Of a stretch of DNA of 64,000 bases, positions 25,702 through 33,728 are shown in pieces (position 1 is the first letter of the stretch; every line of letters starts with the position of its first letter). A program made the translations under genes and the position numbers. The DNA comes from JAPSGM01 sp963777045 (GTDB lineage Bacteria; Chloroflexota; Limnocylindria; QHBO01): NCBI GenBank assembly GCA_963777045.1, contig CAVZPD010000030.1, positions 1 to 64,000 on the forward strand. Direction: 5' to 3'. The notes below the pieces were generated by a model. That model was given only the letters and a program-made list of their open reading frames with translations. It was not told where the DNA came from and did not search any database.

Positions 25702-27246
25702 CTAGCCCTCCGACCCGTCGAGCGAGCCACGGCGCCAGTTCAGCAGCGGCTTCATCTCGGCGCGGGTGCGATCGGTCGTGTCGGACCGGACGGTCCGCCA
25801 GATGTTGTACATCTGGATGAATCCAGAGGCCAGGATCATCGAACCGCCGACGGCCCGCGCGATGTAGTGCGGCCGGATCTCCGGCAGGGTGTTCACTTCC
25901 GGGATGCCGATCAGCCAGTTCTGGCCCTGCAGGAACGAGGCGAACGTCAGCGACCAGAAGAAGATCAGGAAGCCGATGGTGACCATCCAGTACTGCCACT
26001 CCCCCAGCCTGCGGCTGTAGAGAGGGCGCCCGAAGATCTGGGGAATGATGTAGTCGATCATCCCCATCCCCAGGATCGTGAACGCCCCGAGCAGCGCCAG
26101 GTGAGCGTGGGCGACGATGAAGTTCGTGAAGTGGATCGTCTCGTTGAAGGCGGGGATCGCCATGAACGAGCCCTGGATGTTCACCAGGAAGTAGAAGATG
26201 AAGCCGGTCAGCACGAACCGCAGTGGGAGGTTGGTGATGAACTTCTCCCAGCTCCCGCGCATGGTCAGCATGATGTTGCTGACGAACGCGAAGACGGGGA
26301 TCAGCAGCAGGATGCTGTTGACGGTTGCGAAGGTCTTCAGCCAGCCGGGTATCGGCGCCTGCAGCAGGTGGTGGTGCCCGACGCCGGTATAGAAGAAGGC
26401 GATCCCCCAGAAGCTGATCAGCGACAGCGTCTGACTGTAGAGCGGCGTGTTCGTGATGCGCGGGACGAGGTAGTAGGTGATCGCCACCAGCATCGGCGTC
26501 AGCCATAAGCCGAAGAGGTTGTGGTTCGCCCACCAGTTGAGCATGCCGTCCGCCAGCGGGTTCGCCAGCGCGCCGGAGACGCCGGAGCCGATGAGCTCCA
26601 CCGACTGGCCGTTGCCCAGCCAGTTGCCCGGGCTCCACATGACGTTGCCGATGATGTAGTCGGCGGCCAGCCAGAGCGGGCTGGCGAGGAACCACCAGAC
26701 CGTCACGTAGAGGGGCCGGATCCGACGGTTCAGCACCGTCATCACGATGTTGTAGATGTTCACCAGCCAGATCGCCACCAGCACGACGTCGATGGGCCAG
26801 ATGAACTCCGCGTACTCGCGGCCCTGGGTAAAGCCCATGGCCAGCGTGACGACACCGGCGGCGAACATGGCATTCCACGCCCAGGCCATCCAGTAGGCGA
26901 GCCGCTCGTTCCACATCGAGCGCAGCCCGGTCAGGCGCGGCAGGATGTAGAAGATCCCGCCGAAGTACATGCTCGAGAGCCAGGCGAAGATGACGCCGTT
27001 GACGTGGATGGGCCTGATGCGGCTGAAGAGCAGGAACGGGATGCCGCCGAAGAGGTCGGGCGTGATGAGCTCGGTGGCCATGGTCAGGCCCACCAGGTCG
27101 ACGAAGGTCAGCCAGAAGATCGCCGAGTAGAGCCACACCTTGGACGCGGTGTCGACGTGCTCGCGGACATCCTCGCCCAGCGCGTCGAGGCTCCTCGGGA
27201 AGAGCGCGCGACGCGCGCCATCGATCGGGCGAGCGGTGACTGCCAT
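25702..27246 (-). CDS. ccoN: cbb3-type cytochrome c oxidase subunit I
   Basis: The catalytic subunit of a haem-copper oxidase (514 aa, 12 helices) that reduces oxygen at the inner membrane. Haem and copper ligands are seen in order: IRPIHVNGVIFAW (low-spin haem), MLNWWANHNLFGLWLTP (CuB His), YTGVGHHHLL (CuB His pair) and FIVAHAHLALLGAF (haem b3 and low-spin haem). It is the first gene of the oxidase operon proper, 54 bp after the LuxR-type regulator gene. A separate CcoO gene is not present; the dihaem cytochrome two genes downstream takes that place. Confidence 0.93.
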   Translation of the reverse strand: MAVTARPIDGARRALFPRSLDALGEDVREHVDTASKVWLYSAIFWLTFVDLVGLTMATELITPDLFGGIPFLLFSRIRPIHVNGVIFAWLSSMYFGGIFYILPRLTGLRSMWNERLAYWMAWAWNAMFAAGVVTLAMGFTQGREYAEFIWPIDVVLVAIWLVNIYNIVMTVLNRRIRPLYVTVWWFLASPLWLAADYIIGNVMWSPGNWLGNGQSVELIGSGVSGALANPLADGMLNWWANHNLFGLWLTPMLVAITYYLVPRITNTPLYSQTLSLISFWGIAFFYTGVGHHHLLQAPIPGWLKTFATVNSILLLIPVFAFVSNIMLTMRGSWEKFITNLPLRFVLTGFIFYFLVNIQGSFMAIPAFNETIHFTNFIVAHAHLALLGAFTILGMGMIDYIIPQIFGRPLYSRRLGEWQYWMVTIGFLIFFWSLTFASFLQGQNWLIGIPEVNTLPEIRPHYIARAVGGSMILASGFIQMYNIWRTVRSDTTDRTRAEMKPLLNWRRGSLDGSEG

Positions 27247-27300
27247 GCTCCCGATCCTATGGCCGGCTGCCCGACACGGGGAAGCGAGAAAAGGTCGAGT

Positions 27301-28200
27301 TCACGCCGACGCCTCGACGTGCGACGCATCCTCGACGCCAGGCATCTGCGCAACGCCCACCGACCGGGCGAAGGCGATCGCCTGGGCACGGCGCGTCACC
27401 CCCAGCCGTCGGTAGAGGCGAGTGAGCCGGTACTTCACGGTCGCCTCGCTGATGCAGAGGGCGTCGGCGATCTCCTGGTTGGTGAGGCCCATCACCAGGA
27501 AGCCAAGGAGCTCCGTATCCCGGATCGCCAGGCCGAGGTGCGCCCCGGCGATGAGGCTCTCGACCGGCAGCGGCTCATGACGGAGTGCACGAGCAATCTT
27601 CTCCCGCGTCTCCTCTCGGGAGGCCGCTGAGCGGTCGAGGGCGTGGGCCTGCCGTTCGGCCGCGGCGCTGACCGGTGCCTGGGCCACCACGAGGCCCACC
27701 AACCCGCCCAGCCACACCAGGCCCAACGACTTGCCGGCCTCGACGATCATCCACGATTCCATCGATCCGGCTCGGTAGTGGAAGGTGAGGCCCCCACCGG
27801 CGTACGCCAGCGTGAAGAGCAGACCGTGCAGCAGCAGGGCAGACGATGACCGTCGCCCGCTCTCCCATGCCGCGGCGGCGGCGAGCGGAATGAGCGGGGA
27901 GTCCGGGGCACCGTAGTAGACCATGCTCGCGCCGAGTGCCCCACCCAGGACCAGCGGCAGCGCACGGACGAGCGGGTCGATCCAGGCCGGTCGCCGGGCA
28001 CTCCTCCGCATGACGGTGGTGACGCGGGCCAGCGTGAGCAGGAAGAAGGCGATGCTGGCGATCAGCGCCTGGGTGCCGGCAAGCGTGCCGCCGGTGAAGT
28101 AGATCAGGGCCAGCGAGGCCACGAGCGCTGTGGCATGGACGGCCACACCGGTATCGGCGATGGCCTGGGCGACGCGTCCTGGTTGCAGACTGGCTGGCAC
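27301..28200 (-). CDS. Membrane-bound LuxR-family regulator upstream of the oxidase operon
   Basis: A 299-aa regulator. The N-terminal 185 residues contain about six hydrophobic helices (for example VHATALVASLALIYFTGGTLAG, ALIASIAFFLLTLARV, LVWLGGLVGLVVAQAP). A LuxR HTH is at the C-terminus: TELLGFLVMGLTNQEIADALCISEATVKYRLTRLYRRLGV. No receiver domain is present. The gene is on the same strand as and 54 bp before ccoN, so it may be the operon's own first gene and control it in response to a membrane signal (redox or proton potential is possible). An unusual 17-bp palindrome lies 46 bp upstream of its start. Confidence 0.85.
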   Translation of the reverse strand: MPASLQPGRVAQAIADTGVAVHATALVASLALIYFTGGTLAGTQALIASIAFFLLTLARVTTVMRRSARRPAWIDPLVRALPLVLGGALGASMVYYGAPDSPLIPLAAAAAWESGRRSSSALLLHGLLFTLAYAGGGLTFHYRAGSMESWMIVEAGKSLGLVWLGGLVGLVVAQAPVSAAAERQAHALDRSAASREETREKIARALRHEPLPVESLIAGAHLGLAIRDTELLGFLVMGLTNQEIADALCISEATVKYRLTRLYRRLGVTRRAQAIAFARSVGVAQMPGVEDASHVEASA

Positions 28201-28245
28201 GACCTCGGATCGGATGACCGCGATGAGCTGACCTCCGACTGCGTG

Positions 28246-28262
28246 TTGGCGGTATTAGCCAA
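28246..28262. promoter_or_regulatory. TTGGC-N7-GCCAA palindrome upstream of the membrane LuxR gene
   Basis: TTGGC-GGTATTA-GCCAA, a perfect 5-7-5 dyad, lies 46 bp before the regulator's start. It fits an operator for a HTH dimer, most simply autoregulation by the adjacent LuxR protein. It has the same geometry as the dispersed palindromes but a different sequence. Confidence 0.5.
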
Positions 28263-28342
28263 AAGGTGCAGACCGTATGCCAGTTCGCATGCCGAGCAAG
28301 CTCTGCCTCGCCATCGTTGCGTGGCGGCGCTGCCGCCGGGTT

Positions 28343-28480
28343 ATCGCCCCGGCTGATGAACCGTCGAACGAAGCGCTGTTCCACCGCCCGAATATCACCC
28401 GGACCGATGGATCGGAGAATGAGGGGCCCGTTTCGGGCGTTGGCCGATCGCTCGTTCGCTGGATGATCAGTGGGGGCGAT
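28343..28480. repeat. Palindrome array F (ATCA-N7-TGAT family, spacing 51/72)
   Basis: Boxes begin at 28343 (ATCG-CCCCGGC-TGAT), 28394 (ATCA-CCCGGAC-CGAT) and 28466 (ATCA-GTGGGGG-CGAT). As in array E the order is 51 then 72 and the middle box faces left. It lies in the divergent gap between the membrane LuxR gene and the DUF1295 gene. Confidence 0.85.
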
Positions 28481-28485
28481 ACTCC

Positions 28486-28530
28486 GGCGCCACCCAGCGC
28501 GGCGTCACCCAGCGCGGCGCCACCCAGCGC
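28486..28530. repeat. 15-bp tandem repeat, three copies
   Basis: GGCGCCACCCAGCGC at 28486-28500 and 28516-28530, with a one-base variant (GGCGTCACCCAGCGC) between. It directly follows array F and precedes the DUF1295 gene. Confidence 0.8.
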
Positions 28531-28584
28531 GGCTGCGGCGGGCCGAAGTCATCGGTTGGCCGTCCACCCGCGTAATGTGGGCAC

Positions 28585-29370
28585 ATGACCGATCCGTTCC
28601 TGGCGCTGGGGCTGGGGCTGGCCGCGACCATGGGCCTGATGGTCCTGCTCTGGCTGGCCAGCCTGGCGCTGCGCAACTCGAGCATCGTGGACGTCTTCTG
28701 GGGGCCGACGTTCCTGCTGCAGGCCGCCGTCTACTGGGCCATCACGCCCGAAGGCTCGGTGGCGCGCTCCACCCTGGTCCTGGTACTGGTCGCGACATGG
28801 TCGGCGCGCCTCGCGCTGCACATCGCCACGCGCAACGCCGGCAAGGGAGAGGACTACCGCTACGCGAAGTGGCGGGAGGAGGCCGGGGATGCCTGGTGGT
28901 GGCGCAGCTTCTTCAAGGTCTTCGCGCTGCAGGGTCTGCTCTCCTGGTTCATCGGCCTGCCGCTCTACGCCGCCATGGCGGGCGGGCCCGACCACCTGAC
29001 CTGGCTGGACGGGGTTGGCGCCGGCCTGTGGGCCATCGGCTTCTTCTTCGAGGCGGTCGGCGACTGGCAGCTGCGTCGCTGGACGGCGGACCCCGCCAAC
29101 AAGGGGCATACGCTGCGGAGCGGGCTGTGGCACTACACCCGCCACCCGAACTACTTCGGCGACGCCACCCAATGGTGGGCTATCTGGCTGATCGCACTGG
29201 GCGCCGGCGGCTGGTGGACGCTCCTCTCGCCGGTCGCCATGACCTTCCTGCTGGTGCGCGTCAGCGGCATCGGGATGCTGGAGAAGACGATCCCGGAGCG
29301 GCGCCCCGACTACGCCGACTACATGAAGACCACCAGCGCCTTCATTCCCTGGCTGCCAAAGGACCGATGA
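28585..29370 (+). CDS. DUF1295 (steroid 5-alpha-reductase-like) membrane protein
   Basis: A 261-aa protein with about seven membrane helices and the DUF1295 signatures: SIVDVFWGPTFLLQAAVYW, the region YRYAKWREEAGDAWWWRSFFKVF, EAVGDWQLRRWTADPANKG, LRSGLWHYTRHPNYFGDATQWW and ERRPDYADYMKTTSAFIPW. The family resembles steroid reductases and isoprenylcysteine methyltransferases (the RHPNYFG motif) and is often encoded near cyclopropane-synthase/DUF1365 operons such as that at 13.7-17 kb, so a lipid role is likely. It is a single gene followed by a strong hairpin. Confidence 0.9.
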   Translation: MTDPFLALGLGLAATMGLMVLLWLASLALRNSSIVDVFWGPTFLLQAAVYWAITPEGSVARSTLVLVLVATWSARLALHIATRNAGKGEDYRYAKWREEAGDAWWWRSFFKVFALQGLLSWFIGLPLYAAMAGGPDHLTWLDGVGAGLWAIGFFFEAVGDWQLRRWTADPANKGHTLRSGLWHYTRHPNYFGDATQWWAIWLIALGAGGWWTLLSPVAMTFLLVRVSGIGMLEKTIPERRPDYADYMKTTSAFIPWLPKDR

Positions 29371-29385
29371 GGCCGATGGAGCAGT

Positions 29386-29413
29386 GCGGCGGCCGGATCG
29401 CTCCGGCCGCCGC
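29386..29413. terminator. Bidirectional terminator hairpin between DUF1295 and mmsA
   Basis: GCGGCGGCCGGA and TCCGGCCGCCGC form a perfect 12-bp GC stem with a TCGC tetraloop, placed 15 bp after one stop and 5 bp before the other in a convergent pair. There is no T tract. Confidence 0.65.
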
Positions 29414-29418
29414 CTCCG

Positions 29419-30966
29419 TCAGCGGTTCGCGGGGAAGACCAGCGAGAGCGCCTCGCGGCGGCCGGGCTCCGGCCAGCGCTCGGTGACCTCCTTCTGACGC
29501 GTGAAGAAGCGGAACCCGTCCTCGCCGCGCATCGGCAGGTCACCCAGGGCCGACTCCCTCGACCCGGAGAAGGAGAGGTAGCCGGCGGGGACCGGAATCG
29601 GGACGTTGATCCCGATCATCGGCACGTCCACCTCCATCTTGAAGCGGCGCGCCGCGCCGCCATCGGTCGTGAAGATGGCAGTCCCGTTGGCGTACTTGTG
29701 GCCGTTGATGAGGGCGACCGCCTCGTCGTAGGTCGCCACCCGCACGATGCCCAGCACCGGGCCGAAGATCTCCTCGCGGAAGATCTCCATCTCGGGCGTG
29801 ACGCGGTCGAAGAGCGTGACGCCCAGGAAGAAGCCATCGGGACTGGTGGGATGGACGAAGGGCCGGCCGTCGGCGACCAGCTCCGCGCCGCCCTCGACGC
29901 CCTTGTCGATCCAGCCCATGATCGACTCGCGGTGCTCGCGGGTGTAGATGGGGCCCATGTCGACCCCCTCGTCCATGCCCGGTCCGATCTTCAGGCCCGC
30001 GATACGCTCCTCCATCAGCGGCCGCAGCCGGTCGCCGGCCTCGCCCACCGCGATCACCAGCGTCTGCGCCATGCAGCGCTCGCCGGCAGAGCCGAACCCG
30101 GAGGCCACGGCCGCGTCGGCGGTGAGCTCCATGTCGGCATCGGGCAGGACGATCATGGCGTTCTTGGCCGAGGTGAAGGCCCCGACCCGCTTGCCGGACT
30201 TCGTGCCGGTCTCGTACACGTAGCGGCCGACCGCCGTGGAGCCCACGAACTGGATGGCGTCGACGCCGGGATGCTCGACCAGCGCGGTGACCGCCTCGCG
30301 GCCGCCGTACACGACGTTGAAGACGCCGTCCGGCAGCCCCGCCTGCTTCCACAGCTCCGCCTGGAGCTGGATGGCGCCCGGCGTGTGCGAGGAGGGCTTG
30401 AGGATGAAGGTGTTGCCCGAAGCCAGCGCGATGGGATAGATCCACATCGGCACCATGGCCGGGAAGTTGAAGGGGCAGATGCCGACGGCCACGCCCAGCG
30501 GCTGGCGCAGGGTGTAGGCGTCCACGTTGGTGGAGACGTTCGGCGTGTTCATGCCCGCCATGTGCACCGGCGCGCCGCACGCAAACTCGATCGTCTCCAG
30601 GCCGCGGGTGACCTCGGTCAGCGCATCGGGGAAGGTCTTGCCGTGGTCGCGGGTGATGAGCGCCGCCAGCTCCTCGCGGTGCTGCCAGACCAGCTCGCGG
30701 TAGGCGAAGAAGATCTGGCTGCGGGCCAGCAGCGGCATGTCGCGCCAGGCCGGGAAGGCGTCGCGCGCGGCCTTGACCGCGGCATCGACCTCGTCGGCTC
30801 CGCCGCGCGGCACGCGGGCGATGACCTCGCCGCTGGCCGGGTTGTAGACCGGGCCGGTCTGCTCGGGCAGGACCTCGACGGGGCGGCCGCCGATCCAGTG
30901 GCTGAGGATGGGCAGCGGGCCCGTGACCGTCTCCGGGACGGGGCGTGTGGGGGTGGTGCTCACCAT
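29419..30966 (-). CDS. mmsA: CoA-acylating methylmalonate-semialdehyde dehydrogenase
   Basis: A 515-aa aldehyde-dehydrogenase-fold enzyme that converts (methyl)malonate semialdehyde plus CoA to propionyl- or acetyl-CoA, in valine, beta-alanine and inositol breakdown. Diagnostic segments are GICPFNFPAMVPMWIYPIAL, FILKPSSHTPGA, AIQFVGSTAVGRYVYE and FGSAGERCMAQTL, with the catalytic Cys in the GERCMA context typical of MmsA rather than of non-acylating enzymes. EIFGPVLGIVRV and DGFRFFTRQKEVTERWPE close the protein. ATG 30966 is chosen over the long upstream extension; AAAGGAG lies 12 bases before it. It is a single gene. Confidence 0.92.
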   Translation of the reverse strand: MVSTTPTRPVPETVTGPLPILSHWIGGRPVEVLPEQTGPVYNPASGEVIARVPRGGADEVDAAVKAARDAFPAWRDMPLLARSQIFFAYRELVWQHREELAALITRDHGKTFPDALTEVTRGLETIEFACGAPVHMAGMNTPNVSTNVDAYTLRQPLGVAVGICPFNFPAMVPMWIYPIALASGNTFILKPSSHTPGAIQLQAELWKQAGLPDGVFNVVYGGREAVTALVEHPGVDAIQFVGSTAVGRYVYETGTKSGKRVGAFTSAKNAMIVLPDADMELTADAAVASGFGSAGERCMAQTLVIAVGEAGDRLRPLMEERIAGLKIGPGMDEGVDMGPIYTREHRESIMGWIDKGVEGGAELVADGRPFVHPTSPDGFFLGVTLFDRVTPEMEIFREEIFGPVLGIVRVATYDEAVALINGHKYANGTAIFTTDGGAARRFKMEVDVPMIGINVPIPVPAGYLSFSGSRESALGDLPMRGEDGFRFFTRQKEVTERWPEPGRREALSLVFPANR

Positions 30967-31106
30967 GGTGAGACGTCTCCTTTGTTGTTGGTCGAAGCTT
31001 CCCCGACAGTGTCTCCCGCAACGACGCGGGGCGGGGAGGTCCGTTCGGCCCCTTGTGGCCGCTACGGCCGTCAGGTTCTGGCGGGACCGCAGGATAGGAT
31101 GGACCG

Positions 31107-31634
31107 ATGCAGTGGCGACCCCTGGCTGCGCTGGCGATCGGCATCGGCCTTGCGGCATGCGGACCATCGGATACGCAGGAGGCCAGTCCCATGGCCGGAT
31201 CGATGCAGCTCACCAGCCCAGCCTTCGACAGCGGCGGGGAGATTCCCGCCAGGTACGGCTGTGACGGCGAAGGCGTCTCGCCACCCCTGGCCTGGACGGA
31301 TGTGCCCGACGGCGTCGACTCCTTCGCCCTGATCGTGACCGATCCTGACGCCGGCGGCTTCGTCCACTGGCTGCTGACCGACATTCCCGGCGACACGCGC
31401 GAGCTGCCGGAGGGCCAGGGCGACGCCGCCGGGGTGGCCGGCCGCAATGGCTTCGGAGGCACGGGCTGGGGCGGTCCCTGCCCGCCGGCGGGCGAGCACC
31501 GCTACGCCTTCGAGCTGCTCGCCCTCTCGGAGCCGCTGGGGGTCGCTGGCGAACCCACCGAGTCGCGCGTTCGAGCCGCAGCCGATGACCGGATGCTGGC
31601 CCGCGCCGAGCTCTCCGGCACCTACGCCCGCTGA
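31107..31634 (+). CDS. YbhB/PEBP-family lipoprotein
   Basis: A 175-aa exported protein of the phosphatidylethanolamine-binding family. It has a lipoprotein signal (ALAIGIGLAAC), then LTSPAFDSGGEIPARYGCDGEGVSPPLAWTDVP, SFALIVTDPDAGGFVHWLLTDIPG and GWGGPCPPAGEHRYAFELLAL, the ligand-pocket motifs (DPDAP-like and GPCPP.GxHRY). Function of bacterial PEBPs is poorly known. The next gene begins 11 bp later and is probably co-transcribed. Confidence 0.9.
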   Translation: MQWRPLAALAIGIGLAACGPSDTQEASPMAGSMQLTSPAFDSGGEIPARYGCDGEGVSPPLAWTDVPDGVDSFALIVTDPDAGGFVHWLLTDIPGDTRELPEGQGDAAGVAGRNGFGGTGWGGPCPPAGEHRYAFELLALSEPLGVAGEPTESRVRAAADDRMLARAELSGTYAR

Positions 31635-31645
31635 CGGCCGCGGAA

Positions 31646-32251
31646 ATGTCCCTGGGCCGCCTCGATGTCCTGCTCGTCCGCCACGCCGAATCGATCCCGC
31701 TCGGCAGCGCCGGCTGGGAAGGAGCCGACGACGAGCGGCCCCTCACCGATGCCGGGCGGCGCGCGGCGGAGGAGCTCGCCGACGAGCTGGAGCCGTACGT
31801 CATCACCCGCGTCTACTCGAGCCCGTACCGCCGTGCCGTGGAGACCGTGGAGCCGACCGCGGAGCGTCGCGGCCTGCCGATCACCGTGCTCGCCGATCTC
31901 CGGGAACGGCGCCTGACGACGACCCTGCGCGACGATTGGCTGGAGGTGCTGCGCACCGCCTGGGACGATCCGGACTACGCGCTGGAAGGCGCCGAATCGG
32001 GTCGCGACGCGCAGCGCCGCGGCATCGGCGTCCTGGATCTGCTCCGGGTGCGGCACCCCGACGGCGGACGCCTGCTGCTGGGCAGCCACGGCAACCTGAT
32101 CAGCCTGGTGCTGCAAGCGCTGGAGCCGGGGGTGGACGCTGACTTCCACCTCGCCATGCCGATGCCCGCCATCTACCACCTCGAGCACGACGGCGCGGGG
32201 TGGCGCGTGATGGGCGGCCACGGCTTCGTCCCGGCCGCACCTCGCAACTGA
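31646..32251 (+). CDS. Histidine phosphatase superfamily protein
   Basis: A 201-aa phosphoglycerate-mutase-like phosphatase. The catalytic RHA motif is in LLVRHAESIP, the Arg in YSSPYRRAVET, the acidic residue in LRERRL, and the second His in LLGSHGNLISL. No substrate can be named. It follows the PEBP gene by 11 bp on the same strand. Confidence 0.88.
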   Translation: MSLGRLDVLLVRHAESIPLGSAGWEGADDERPLTDAGRRAAEELADELEPYVITRVYSSPYRRAVETVEPTAERRGLPITVLADLRERRLTTTLRDDWLEVLRTAWDDPDYALEGAESGRDAQRRGIGVLDLLRVRHPDGGRLLLGSHGNLISLVLQALEPGVDADFHLAMPMPAIYHLEHDGAGWRVMGGHGFVPAAPRN

Positions 32252-32260
32252 TCGGCCTGG

Positions 32261-33073
32261 TCAGGGGCTGGGGCTCGGCGACGGCTGCTCCGTGAGCTGT
32301 GGACTGGCAGTTGGGACCGGCGTCGGCGGCGTGTGACCCAGCAAGGCCTGCCAGGCGATGTCGAGGTCGTCGCTCGCCACCACGGGCAGCTCGGGAAGCG
32401 AATCGATGGTGCGGTCGAGCCGCTCGATCGCGACCTCGATCGTCTCCTGGCTGGTGCTGGCGGTCCCCTCGTCGAGGGCGGCCAGGACGTCGCGAGCGGC
32501 GACGAGATCCTCCTCGGCCAACCCGAAGTTCGACTCGTAGAGGAAGAGCCGCGCGCGCGACATCAGCTCCATCGCCCGCAGGATGCTGACCTCCCGCGCG
32601 ACCTCGGCCGTCCCCGCGGACTGCTGCGAGGTCAGCGTGGCATCCATCGCGTCCAGCTCCGCAAGCCGGCGCGTGTGCCCGTCGAGGGCGTCCTCCAGGC
32701 CGCCCAGCCGCCCGTCGACGCCACCGATGCGCTCGTCCATGGCGGCCCGCTCGGCGGCGAGCTCGTCCTGGCGTGCCTCGACGGCGGTCAGCCGGTCGCG
32801 CACCTCGTCCAGGTCCGCCGTATTGGCCCCGATGGGCGCGATGTAGCGGCTGTAGAGGATGGGCCAGCCCACGAAGCTGGCGACCACGATGGCGGCTGCC
32901 ACGACCAGCACCGCGCCGAGGCGAAGGAGTCGAGCGGTCCCACCACGACGATCGTCCTCTGCAGACATCGCCGCCGGCTCCGACACCGGATCGGCGGGCG
33001 GCACGGCCGACGGCTCGTCAGCGCGCTCGCTGGCGGGAGGGTCGTTGGCTGGCTTTCGGCGAGTCTGCGGCAC
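32261..33073 (-). CDS. Single-pass membrane protein with periplasmic coiled coil
   Basis: A 270-aa protein: a Pro/Glu-rich cytoplasmic N-terminus (about 45 residues), one membrane helix (LRLGAVLVVAAAIVVASFVGW), then a heptad-rich coiled coil (DLDEVRDRLTAVEARQDELAAERAAMDERIGGVDGRLGGLEDALDG). A helical segment resembling HemX-like or TPR proteins follows (ILRAMELMSRARLFLYESNFGLAEEDLVAARDVLAAL), then a Pro/Ser tail. No known family or partner; convergent with the phosphatase. Confidence 0.75.
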   Translation of the reverse strand: MPQTRRKPANDPPASERADEPSAVPPADPVSEPAAMSAEDDRRGGTARLLRLGAVLVVAAAIVVASFVGWPILYSRYIAPIGANTADLDEVRDRLTAVEARQDELAAERAAMDERIGGVDGRLGGLEDALDGHTRRLAELDAMDATLTSQQSAGTAEVAREVSILRAMELMSRARLFLYESNFGLAEEDLVAARDVLAALDEGTASTSQETIEVAIERLDRTIDSLPELPVVASDDLDIAWQALLGHTPPTPVPTASPQLTEQPSPSPSP

Positions 33074-33212
33074 GGCCGTCTCCTCTTTCGAACTCGTTCT
33101 GGCAGGGCACGGTGGCTCCGCCTGGCACGGAGGCTAGCATCGTCCTGCCAGTCCTCCCGCATTACTTTGGTCATCGCGCAGGGTGGCACCAGCCTTGCGC
33201 ATCGGACGCGGC

Positions 33213-33728
33213 ATGGGCAGCTACCAGTCACCCGTCTCAGCCATCGTCAAGGGCGCGATCGCCGGCGCCGCGGGCACGTACCTCATGGGCGAGGCGATGT
33301 CACGCGCACCGGGCCTCCTCGAGCGTGCCGGCTACCAGCTGCCGAAGGCGCCTCCGGGACCGACCGCACCCGATACCCCCACCGAGGAGGTCGCGGAACG
33401 CCTCGCCGAGGGACTGGCGGACCAGACGATCGATGACGAGACGAAGGCGCAGGCCGGGCAGGTCGTCCATTGGGGCTACGGATCGGCCTGGGGAGCGGCC
33501 TACGGCGTCCTGCAGGCCAGCTTCAAGGCGCCGACGTCACTCGGCGGCGCACTCTTCGGCGCGGCGGTCGGCATGGTCTCGCAGACCCTCCTGCCCGCCA
33601 TGGGGCTGCAGAACAGCATGAAGCGCAACCCGGCCGCCCTCACCGCCTACTACCTGGCCGGACACGTCGTCTACGGGCTCTCGGTTGCGCTGACCTGGCG
33701 CGTCCTCAATCTGGGACGTCGCGGCTGA
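33213..33728 (+). CDS. YagU/DUF1440-like inner-membrane protein
   Basis: A 171-aa protein with Gly/Ala-rich membrane helices (AIVKGAIAGAAGTYLMGEAM, SLGGALFGAAVGMVSQTLLPAMG, LTAYYLAGHVVYGLSVALTW) and a charged central segment (AERLAEGLADQTIDDETKAQAGQVVHWGYG). It resembles the DUF1440 family. The start at MGSYQSP (33213) is uncertain; a GTG at 33183 would add ten residues. Its 3' end overlaps the convergent lysA end by 23 bp. Confidence 0.65.
   Translation: MGSYQSPVSAIVKGAIAGAAGTYLMGEAMSRAPGLLERAGYQLPKAPPGPTAPDTPTEEVAERLAEGLADQTIDDETKAQAGQVVHWGYGSAWGAAYGVLQASFKAPTSLGGALFGAAVGMVSQTLLPAMGLQNSMKRNPAALTAYYLAGHVVYGLSVALTWRVLNLGRRG

Noticed and set aside
3062..28480. Insertion sequences or RAYT transposases explaining the palindromes
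   Set aside because: No transposase or Y1 (TnpA-REP) protein is encoded in the window, and no target-site duplications were evident around the arrays.
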